In this document: one piece after another, positions 6,337-11,767 of the stretch | Numbering within the stretch: the first letter of the stretch is position 1 | Layout: each line of letters opens with the position of its first letter | NCBI GenBank assembly: GCA_050014895.1 | Contig: JBEKCL010000085.1 | Location: forward strand, 1-13,240 | Reading direction: 5' to 3' | DNA: 13,240 bases | Source: JAFGLP01 sp050014895 | GTDB lineage: Bacteria > Chloroflexota > Dehalococcoidia > GIF9 > UBA5629 | Notes under the pieces: model-generated | The model's input: only the letters and a program-made list of their open reading frames with translations | Told to the model about the DNA's origin: nothing | The model's database searches: none | Position numbers and translations under genes: made by a program

Positions 6337-7379
6337 TAAAGCGGCGTATATCAAAGGCCATTCAAATAGCCGGAGTGAAGGTCGGCGGCGATGCCCCGGT
6401 CTCCGTCCAGTCAATGACCAAGACTGATACCAGAAATATAGCTGCAACCGTAAGCCAGATCAAGGAACTGGAAGAATGCGGATGCGAGATAATCAGGGTA
6501 GCAGTACCTGACACGGAAGCGGCGGAAGCCATCTCCAAGATCAAGAGGAAGATTAAAATCCCACTGATTGCAGATATACATTTCGATTACCGTCTGGCAC
6601 TGGCCGCCATAAAAAGCGGGGCAGACTCACTACGATTGAACCCCGGCAATATAAGAGACAAAGAGCAGATTAAAAAAGTCGTCACAGCCGCCAAGGCGAA
6701 GCAAGTCCCGATACGCATTGGGGTGAACTTCGGCAGCCTGCCTCCCTCTTCAGGCAGTAAAATGCCGGCAGCAGACTTCATGGTCAAGCTGGCCATGGAG
6801 CAGGTGGACCTGCTGGAGAGCATGGATTTCGACCTGATCAAAATAGCGCTGAAGGCGTTCGACGTCCCGACGACCATCTCGGCCTATCGTAAAATAGCTA
6901 AAAAGACTACATATCCCCTTCACCTGGGCGTCACGGAAGCAGGCCTGCCGCGTACAGGCGTTATCAGGAGCTCAGTCGGCATAGGGATACTGCTTTATGA
7001 AGGGATCGGAGACACTCTTAGGGTCTCCCTCAGCTCACATCCGAAGGAAGAAGTGTTCGCCGGATATGAGATACTCAAGTCACTTAATATAAGGGAGCAT
7101 GGGCCCGTGCTGGTGAGCTGCCCGTCCTGCGGACGGTCGGAATCCGACGTACTGGGGCTGGCGCAATCAGTAAGCGATTACCTGTTTGAAGTAAAGAAGA
7201 CTATAAAAGTGGCAGTTATGGGGTGCGTGGTAAACGGCCCCGGTGAAGCCAAAGATGCGGATGTCGGGATAGCCTGCGGCAAAGGCAAGGGCGTGATCTT
7301 CAGGAAAGGCGCCATTATACGGACCGTCAAAGAGCAGGAATTTCTAAAGTCCCTGATAGAAGAGATCGAGAGCCTGTAA
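6333..7379 (+). CDS. ispG: 4-hydroxy-3-methylbut-2-en-1-yl diphosphate synthase
   Basis: The penultimate MEP-pathway enzyme, turning the cyclodiphosphate MEcPP into HMBPP using a [4Fe-4S] cluster. The 348 residues form a TIM barrel (motifs VQSMTKTDT 25-33, ADIHFDYRLAL 80-90, LRLNPGN 100-106) and a C-terminal cluster domain. The cluster ligands are Cys263 and Cys266 (SCPSCGR), Cys298 (GCVVNGPGE) and Glu305. This is the standard short bacterial form without the plant-type insert. It starts with TTG at 6333, overlapping the rseP stop as TTGA, which implies translational coupling; GGGGGAA upstream can serve as ribosome binding site. No better ATG exists near the conserved N-terminus. Its 3' end is echoed at 8704-8808, beyond the next gene. 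Confidence 0.96.
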   Translation: MIKRRISKAIQIAGVKVGGDAPVSVQSMTKTDTRNIAATVSQIKELEECGCEIIRVAVPDTEAAEAISKIKRKIKIPLIADIHFDYRLALAAIKSGADSLRLNPGNIRDKEQIKKVVTAAKAKQVPIRIGVNFGSLPPSSGSKMPAADFMVKLAMEQVDLLESMDFDLIKIALKAFDVPTTISAYRKIAKKTTYPLHLGVTEAGLPRTGVIRSSVGIGILLYEGIGDTLRVSLSSHPKEEVFAGYEILKSLNIREHGPVLVSCPSCGRSESDVLGLAQSVSDYLFEVKKTIKVAVMGCVVNGPGEAKDADVGIACGKGKGVIFRKGAIIRTVKEQEFLKSLIEEIESL

Positions 7380-7435
7380 TAGTTGCAGTAATTAACAATC
7401 GGCCCGGCCAAAATAAAAAGCGGAGGTTTCCCATA

Positions 7436-8701
7436 GTGAGACGAGTCCTGTATACATTGATATGCCTGGCATTCCTGCTAGTTGGAGCGACGATAGCATG
7501 TGCGTCGCCGACGGCTGCACCTCCAACTCAGGGTACAAGTCCATCTCCAACCCAAACCACGGCCCAGCCCTCCGCTGCGACCACACCGGACCAATACGTC
7601 ATAGGCGTTAGCGCTGACCTGACAGGCGCACTGTCATCAAGCCAGGGCCACATGGCCAAGGTATTTAAACTCTATTTTGATGAAGTCAATAAAAAGGGCG
7701 GAGTAAACGGCCATCCCGTCAAAGTGATTCTTGATGATAGCCACTCCGATGCGGCCAAAACGACCAGCCAGGTCCAATCGTATATTGATAGCAAAGCATG
7801 CCTCGTTTACAACCTGGCTTCAGCCTCCACCTGCGAGGCTGCCATAGCCACGTGCTCTATAGCAAACATGCCGCTGATCATCTCTACCGGCATGCCCCAG
7901 GCGGCGCCGCCACATCCAAACCCCGTGGTTTTCAATTCGCAGCAGGGCGCTGTTTCCGATCTCGGTGGAGGACTGGGGTATGCCGCTATTGTCGTTGCAA
8001 AACTCCATAAAATGCAATCTGTAAAGGTAGAAAGTGTTGCACTGGATGACGTATCAGCGAGGATGAAAGCGGACACGTCCGATAATTTTTGCATAAATTG
8101 GGGTATGACCGTGGACCGGGACAATGTCCCGCTTACTATAACGGATTACCAGCCGCTTGCTTCAAAGATAGTAACCGGCAACCACGATATGGTAATAGTG
8201 ACAGCCGACGGGCCGACAGTAACCGGATTATTATCTGCATTGCTGGGCTTCGGATACGAGGGGTATTATATCTCGCCTGCCGTCAGTCCGCCTGATATCA
8301 TTCTGAACCAGTTCAAGCTGCAGAACCAGTTGTACGTAGTGGATTCCGTCCTGCGCATGGACGTGCCTCTGGATGCCCAGGCCGCCGCCAAGACGGCCGG
8401 CATCGATCCAAGCACTTTTACCACGCAGGGATGGTCGATGGCCCAGTCAGCGGAGTCAATACTCAAGCAGGTAAGCTGGCCTCCAACTCCCGAGAAAATG
8501 CTTGCGGTGATGAACCACTTCACGCATAACCGGATGCCTTACATAGGGCCGCTCAAGTGGGCGGCGGATGACCATATGGGGGACACCTACCGCCAGTTAT
8601 ATACGTGGACTAAAGCCAAGGGCATAGTTAACTATGGCCCAATCTACAAGATAGACGCGCACACCCTGACAGCAACGGAAAATCCAGCGGAGCTCAATTA
8701 G
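7436..8701 (+). CDS. ABC-type branched-chain amino-acid-like solute-binding lipoprotein
   Basis: A 421-residue extracytoplasmic receptor of the Leu/Ile/Val-binding (type I periplasmic) class. The signal peptide spans residues 1-21, with a probable lipid-anchored Cys22 in GATIAC; position -3 is Thr where Leu is usual, so the lipobox is imperfect. A Thr/Pro/Ser-rich linker (about 23-51) tethers the receptor. Mature strand 1 reads YVIGVSADLTGALSSSQG (54-71), followed by the typical VNKKGGVNGHPVKV segment. The start is GTG 7436, with CGGAGG 9 bases upstream. No permease or ATPase genes accompany it, so the ligand and partner transporter are unknown. It sits 56 bases after ispG and directly before an ispG-like 3' remnant, which suggests it was inserted or rearranged into this place. 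Confidence 0.88.
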   Translation: MRRVLYTLICLAFLLVGATIACASPTAAPPTQGTSPSPTQTTAQPSAATTPDQYVIGVSADLTGALSSSQGHMAKVFKLYFDEVNKKGGVNGHPVKVILDDSHSDAAKTTSQVQSYIDSKACLVYNLASASTCEAAIATCSIANMPLIISTGMPQAAPPHPNPVVFNSQQGAVSDLGGGLGYAAIVVAKLHKMQSVKVESVALDDVSARMKADTSDNFCINWGMTVDRDNVPLTITDYQPLASKIVTGNHDMVIVTADGPTVTGLLSALLGFGYEGYYISPAVSPPDIILNQFKLQNQLYVVDSVLRMDVPLDAQAAAKTAGIDPSTFTTQGWSMAQSAESILKQVSWPPTPEKMLAVMNHFTHNRMPYIGPLKWAADDHMGDTYRQLYTWTKAKGIVNYGPIYKIDAHTLTATENPAELN

Positions 8702-8703
8702 CA

Positions 8704-8808
8704 ACTGAAGCCGATATGGGGATAGGCTGCGGCAAAAGCAAGGGCACGATCTTTAAAAAAGGCAAAATCACCTGTATGGTCACTAAAAAAGAAATCGACA
8801 GCCTGTAA
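8704..8808 (+). pseudogene. ispG: Remnant of an ispG 3' end
   Basis: The frame starting just after the stop of the binding-protein gene reads TEADMGIGCGKSKGTIFKKG, then KITCMVTKKEIDSL and a TAA stop. This matches the IspG C-terminus (residues 306-348: AKDADVGIACGKGKGVIFRKG and so on to EIESL) with eight codons missing near the end. The match covers synonymous positions too, for example the shared GGGATA, TGCGGCAAA and AGCCTGTAA. The homology begins within a few bases of the upstream stop codon and lacks the invariant NGPGE and all three cluster cysteine ligands, so it cannot be a functional enzyme. It is in a different frame from the upstream gene, and no start with a ribosome binding site is seen. 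Confidence 0.8.
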
Positions 8809-8858
8809 AGTTATAGCTTTATCAACGAAGCGTTAATTCAGACATTCCTAATGACGTT

Positions 8859-8887
8859 TAGACGTTATAACGTCATGATGCTATAAT
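8859..8887 (+). promoter_or_regulatory. Candidate promoter of the toxin-antitoxin module
   Basis: TAGACG (8859-8864; 4 of 6 consensus), a 17-base spacer and a perfect TATAAT (8882-8887). One palindrome overlaps the -35 box and spacer and another covers the -10 box. This is the layout expected for an autorepressed antitoxin-toxin operon. Confidence 0.55.
8861..8874. promoter_or_regulatory. Operator 1: palindrome GACGTTATAACGTC
   Basis: A perfect 14-bp palindrome overlapping the candidate -35 box and spacer. The half-site GACGTT also occurs just upstream at 8853-8858, so ATGACGT (8851-8857) pairs with ACGTCAT (8870-8876) as a wider inverted repeat. The likely ligand is the ribbon-helix-helix antitoxin encoded 46 bases downstream. 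Confidence 0.6.
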
Positions 8888-8895
8888 GTTATAGC
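8880..8895. promoter_or_regulatory. Operator 2: GCTATAA-TG-TTATAGC
   Basis: A perfect 7+7 inverted repeat with a 2-base centre that contains the -10 box TATAAT. A further TTATAGC half-site lies at 8811-8817, and ATGCTATTATG at the antitoxin start codon (8912-8922) differs by one base from ATGCTATAATG here (8878-8888). Confidence 0.6.
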
Positions 8896-8919
8896 GACAT
8901 AGTTTCAGGAGATGCTATT

Positions 8920-9153
8920 ATGGCTACACAAGCAAAACGAACCACAATATATTTGGACCCTGTCTTGCACAAAGCATTACGCCTAAAGTCCGTCTTAATC
9001 TCACGTTCAGTATCAGAACTTGTAAACGATGCCGTGAGAGAGGCGCTTTCAGAGGATGCAGAGGATATTGCAGCGTTTGAAGAAAGGGCCAAAGAACCTG
9101 TAATTAGCTACGATGAGATGGTCAAAAAGCTAAAAAAAGATGGGCGAATATAA
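8920..9153 (+). CDS. Ribbon-helix-helix antitoxin
   Basis: A 77-residue antitoxin that should neutralise the toxin encoded next and repress its own promoter. The N-terminal strand KRTTIYLD (6-13) and helices at about 14-26 and 31-44 form a CopG/RelB-type ribbon-helix-helix DNA-binding fold. The acidic stretch SEDAEDIAAFEER (44-56) and the C-terminal VISYDEMVKKLKKDG (61-75) resemble the toxin-wrapping tail of RelB-type antitoxins. The start is ATG 8920 with CAGGAG 6-8 bases upstream. It overlaps the toxin gene by 14 bases. Two palindromes in the promoter are its probable binding sites. Ribbon-helix-helix antitoxins are too similar to name the subfamily from sequence alone. Confidence 0.88.
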   Translation: MATQAKRTTIYLDPVLHKALRLKSVLISRSVSELVNDAVREALSEDAEDIAAFEERAKEPVISYDEMVKKLKKDGRI

Positions 9154-9397
9154 AGTCTATTTCAAAGACTCAGTTGAAAAAGACTTCAGGGTGATTCCCA
9201 AAAAAGATATAAAGAAGATTCTCCAGCGAATTAAGTCACTAACCAGCGATCCACACCCGTCAGGTTGCGAAAAGTTAACCGGTCAAGAACGGTATCGTGT
9301 CCGCCATGGGCGATACCGAATTGTATATTCAATACAGGACACGGAACTTACCATCTGGATAGTAAAAGTTGCGCATCGTAAAGATATTTATCGTTGA
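9140..9397 (+). CDS. relE: RelE/ParE-superfamily toxin
   Basis: An 85-residue toxin, most likely a ribosome-dependent mRNA interferase of the RelE type. The family core YRVRHGRYRIVYSI (52-65) and the C-terminal VAHRKDIYR (77-85) are both present. Arg60, Arg80 and Tyr84 sit where RelE nucleases carry catalytic arginines and tyrosine. ParE toxins, which target gyrase, usually lack this HRKDIYR ending, so RelE is preferred. The start ATG at 9140 lies inside the antitoxin gene; no strong ribosome binding site is visible, pointing to coupled translation. Its stop overlaps the TTG proposed as start of the next gene. The length is complete and no damage is seen, so the module is probably active. Confidence 0.9.
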   Translation: MGEYKVYFKDSVEKDFRVIPKKDIKKILQRIKSLTSDPHPSGCEKLTGQERYRVRHGRYRIVYSIQDTELTIWIVKVAHRKDIYR

Positions 9398-10275
9398 AGC
9401 GAATTAAAAGTTGTTACGGTCATACCTGCCGGACAAACAATTTGCCAGCAGAATGTAGGCAAACAGGCCGGTTTAGATATCGCATAATTTTTATAGCCTT
9501 ATCAGCTCTAATGGCCTGCTTTTCTATTCTTGCATGCAGTGATGGGAAGAGCTCCAGCCAACCAGTCCCGATTTACACATACAAGATAATCAATACGTTT
9601 CCACATGATCCGGAAGCATTCACCGAGGGGCTGGTATTTGAAAACGGCATAATGTACGAGGGAACAGGACTATACGGGGATTCTTCCATTCGTAGAGTAG
9701 ACCTGGAGACGGGCAAGATATTACAGATCTCCAGACTGCCTGACCATTACTATGGAGAAGGCATCACGATTTACAAGGACACCATACTACAGTTGACTCT
9801 GGAATCAGAAAAGGGCTTCATTTACGATAAGAATTCACTTGAACTACTCCGGGAATTCCCGTATGTAGGGGAGGGATGGGGAATAACGCATGATGACACT
9901 CATATTATTACGAGCGATGGCAGCTCCACCCTTCACCTATTAGACCCTGTCACTCTAAAGACAACCGGCCAAATAAAAGTGAGTGACAACGGGGTACCCG
10001 TAAAAATGATCAACGAGCTTGAATATGTAAAGGGCAAGATATACGCAAATATATGGAAGACAGACAAGATAGCGATAATAGAGCCGGATGGGCAAGTGAG
10101 CGGATGGATAGACCTGACAGGACTTCTGGACAGACAAACATACGGGAACACACCCGATGTCCTGAACGGGATTGCATATGACGCCAAAACAGGCCGGTTA
10201 TTCGTTACAGGTAAACTATGGCCAGTGATATTCGAGATTGACACCGGCACGATAAAACCTGCTATACAACGATGA
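9394..10275 (+). CDS. Glutamine cyclotransferase (glutaminyl-peptide cyclotransferase), exported
   Basis: Cyclises N-terminal glutamine of peptides to pyroglutamate; the plant/bacterial type is a five-bladed beta-propeller. The conserved opening FPHDPEAFTEGLVFENG (about 69-85) followed by YEGTGLYGDSSIRRVDLETGK (87-107) is diagnostic. Later blades show GEGWGITHD, INELEYVKGKIYANIWKTDKI, and the C-terminal LNGIAYD-TGRLFVTGKLWP. Hydrophobic residues 31-47 ending in SILAC (Cys48) suggest a lipoprotein signal. The first 28 residues are polar and cysteine-containing, odd for a signal peptide; the start could be the TTG at 9442 (residue 17) instead of 9394. Neither has a good ribosome binding site. 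The reading frame overlaps the toxin gene by 4 bases, so transcription may come from the toxin-antitoxin promoter. Confidence 0.85.
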   Translation: MKRIKSCYGHTCRTNNLPAECRQTGRFRYRIIFIALSALMACFSILACSDGKSSSQPVPIYTYKIINTFPHDPEAFTEGLVFENGIMYEGTGLYGDSSIRRVDLETGKILQISRLPDHYYGEGITIYKDTILQLTLESEKGFIYDKNSLELLREFPYVGEGWGITHDDTHIITSDGSSTLHLLDPVTLKTTGQIKVSDNGVPVKMINELEYVKGKIYANIWKTDKIAIIEPDGQVSGWIDLTGLLDRQTYGNTPDVLNGIAYDAKTGRLFVTGKLWPVIFEIDTGTIKPAIQR

Positions 10276-10307
10276 AGCTATACACCCATTCCGAAGTGAC
10301 CGGGTTG

Positions 10308-11105
10308 CTATGTATTTTGGGAAGGCGGCCTGACAGGCCTTTTGCTTGCTATGTATCTAAACAATCCGTTGAAGAGTGTGAATACAAGACGGTTGATAAA
10401 TCCGGGAATGAAGATAACCTTCTTGTTTCTCAATGCCCGCCAGGACTCAGTCACCACCTTATCCGCCGGCATCCACATGAAAGCGGATATAGTGGAAAAA
10501 TCGACGTTTTTAAATTCATCTACGGAATGAAAGCCGGTGCGGGTAAAACCGGGGCAAAGCGCCTGCACCCTAACCCCGGCGTCCTTCACCTCGAGCTCAA
10601 GGCACTCAGAAAAAGCAATTAAATAGGATTTTGTTCCATTATAGTTGACGTTGCCTGATACCGGCACGAAAGGCGCAGCAGAAGAAACATTTATTATATT
10701 CCCTTCATGCCGGGCAAGCATGCCAGGCAAGGCGGCTTTGATTAAACGTGTGGGAGCGGTCACGTGAACAGCGATCATATCCAAAGTCTTGCTGATATCC
10801 ACATCAACGAACTGCCCCATTGTTCCGAAGCCAGCATTGTTGATGAGCACCGAAAGGTTGGCGGTAGACCGGACTTTTTCTTCGATGGTGGAGATGTCAT
10901 TTTCGTTGCTAAGATCACCCTCCACTACAGTCACTGATACGCCATATTTATCCTTCAGCTCTTTAGCAATGGACTCGAGCCTGTCTTTGCGCCGGGCCAC
11001 GATGATCAGATCATAGCCCAATGAAGCTAACAGCCGGGCATAAGCTTCGCCGATCCCCGACGATGCCCCGGTGACCATTGCAGTTTTTAAAAGTCTGTTT
11101 TTCAT
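10308..11105 (-). CDS. Short-chain dehydrogenase/reductase (classical SDR)
   Basis: An NAD(P)-dependent oxidoreductase of 265 residues. The cofactor motif TGASSGIG is at 12-19, NNAG at 89-92, the catalytic Ser at 141-142 (INVSSAA), Tyr155 and Lys159 in YNGTK, and PGFTRT at 185-190. The two basic residues ARRKDR (37-42) after strand 2 favour NADPH. The C-terminal stretch IPGFINRLVFTLFNGLFRYI (232-251) is hydrophobic and could dock on a membrane. The substrate cannot be predicted. The start ATG at 11105 has GAGAGGT upstream. The gene runs towards the cyclotransferase gene with only 32 bases between the two stops. It is preceded by a terminator-like hairpin that may control its expression. Confidence 0.93.
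   Translation of the reverse strand: MKNRLLKTAMVTGASSGIGEAYARLLASLGYDLIIVARRKDRLESIAKELKDKYGVSVTVVEGDLSNENDISTIEEKVRSTANLSVLINNAGFGTMGQFVDVDISKTLDMIAVHVTAPTRLIKAALPGMLARHEGNIINVSSAAPFVPVSGNVNYNGTKSYLIAFSECLELEVKDAGVRVQALCPGFTRTGFHSVDEFKNVDFSTISAFMWMPADKVVTESWRALRNKKVIFIPGFINRLVFTLFNGLFRYIASKRPVRPPSQNT
10327..10343 (+). terminator. Possible terminator for the cyclotransferase gene
   Basis: GGCCT-GAC-AGGCC followed by TTTTGCTT, 52 bases after the cyclotransferase stop. The stem has only 5 base pairs and lies inside the 3' end of the convergent SDR gene, so this is a weak call. Confidence 0.3.
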
Positions 11106-11118
11106 ATCTACCTCTCAC

Positions 11119-11157
11119 AAAAATAAGCCCTGAAGGAACCCCATCCTGCAGGGCTTA
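11119..11157 (-). terminator. Terminator-like hairpin in front of the SDR gene (candidate attenuator)
   Basis: On the minus strand TAAGCCCTG pairs with CAGGGCTTA (plus-strand arms 11124-11132 and 11149-11157). An inner AGGA/TCCT stem extends it, and TTTTT follows (11119-11123). This is a textbook intrinsic terminator, but it sits only 2-3 bases before the GAGAGGT ribosome binding site of the SDR gene. No minus-strand gene lies upstream that it could end. Conditional termination of the SDR leader is the simplest reading. Confidence 0.6.
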
Positions 11158-11161
11158 ATCA

Positions 11162-11199
11162 TACCTGCTTAGAGCCGTTATTATGTATTTCGGCAGGTA
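11162..11199 (-). promoter_or_regulatory. Leader inverted repeat TACCTGC/GCAGGTA upstream of the SDR hairpin
   Basis: Perfect 7-base arms at 11162-11168 and 11193-11199 with a 24-base loop. The arm read first on the minus strand, TACCTGC, could instead pair with GCAGG inside the terminator hairpin (the CCTGCAGG box at 11145-11152). Alternative, mutually exclusive folds are therefore possible. I recognise no known riboswitch class here. Confidence 0.35.
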
Positions 11200-11314
11200 C
11201 GTTCGTCAAATCTATATACAGTGATATTACAATAAGTTGCCGGTCCCGAAGACATGCATCGATCGTCCGACATGATATGATCGTGTATCCTCCAGCCTTA
11301 ATCAGTATCTTCCA
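11200..11314. other. Part of a 312-base intergenic region with no gene
   Basis: Between the two divergent genes (11106-11417) I see the SDR hairpins on the left and a plus-strand promoter on the right. In this middle part no coding frame with a ribosome binding site, RNA gene or repeat stands out. The SDR promoter should lie here on the minus strand, but I could not find a convincing -35/-10 pair. Confidence 0.5.
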
Positions 11315-11343
11315 TTGACGCGTTATTTTGTGTATACTATGAT
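11315..11343 (+). promoter_or_regulatory. Sigma-70 promoter for the HesB-like/aldehyde dehydrogenase unit
   Basis: TTGACG (5 of 6) and TATGAT (5 of 6) with the optimal 17-base spacer. The start of transcription would be near 11350, giving a leader of about 70 bases before the GTG at 11418. GTATA (11332-11336) and TATAC (11346-11350) form a loose inverted repeat around the -10 box. Confidence 0.55.
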
Positions 11344-11417
11344 TCTATACGAAGCACGTATTCTGATAAGGGCCTTTGTATTAATAGACAGGCTGGGGAG
11401 GTTGAGTAATTCCAATA

Positions 11418-11738
11418 GTGACCCTAGGGCCCGGAACATCCCAGGCAATCCTATCGTTATTAAACGAAAAGGGCCTTCATAAGTCCATTCGCATCGACCT
11501 TAATTTTTCCGGATGCTGCGACGCGTCCCTAACCATGGTTTCCGATTCAGCATGTGAAGGCGACCTGGTTTGGAAAACAGACGGCCTGGATTTCGTCATC
11601 AGCCCCGAGACATACAAGATCAGCGGAGATATTAATATTGCTTACATAGATGAGCCTGGCAAAAAGGGGTTTTCTATCACATCCAGCAAACCTGTAAGTG
11701 AATGGGAAGGTTTTGGCATCTGCGATATAAAAATCTAA
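11418..11738 (+). CDS. HesB/IscA-like domain protein
   Basis: A 106-residue protein with the fold pattern of the HesB/IscA family (A-type Fe-S carriers). IRIDLNFSGCCDASLTM (24-40) corresponds to the IRV-GGGCSG-QY segment, LDFVISPETYKISGDINIAYID (57-78) to the VDP-S--YL-G--IDYVD segment, and GKKGFSITSSKP (81-92) to the GF-I-NPN end. The usual C-terminal CGC cluster-binding motif is absent: the tail reads EWEGFGICDIKI, with one cysteine (Cys102). Other cysteines are Cys33, Cys34 and Cys46. A role as Fe-S carrier is therefore uncertain. The start is GTG 11418; upstream in-frame TGA at 11403 excludes longer forms, and GGGGAGG is somewhat far away. It is 29 bases before the aldehyde dehydrogenase and likely in one operon with it. 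Confidence 0.75.
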   Translation: MTLGPGTSQAILSLLNEKGLHKSIRIDLNFSGCCDASLTMVSDSACEGDLVWKTDGLDFVISPETYKISGDINIAYIDEPGKKGFSITSSKPVSEWEGFGICDIKI

Positions 11739-11767
11739 TAGGTTATTAATATAAAAGGAGGTTGTCT

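Noticed and set aside
8716..8808. A 30-codon frame from the ATG at 8716 as a small protein gene
   Set aside because: It has no ribosome binding site and is the tail of the ispG remnant.
8859..9397. A mobile element carrying the toxin-antitoxin module
   Set aside because: No transposase, integrase or flanking repeats were found around the module; the ispG repeat lies only on its left side.
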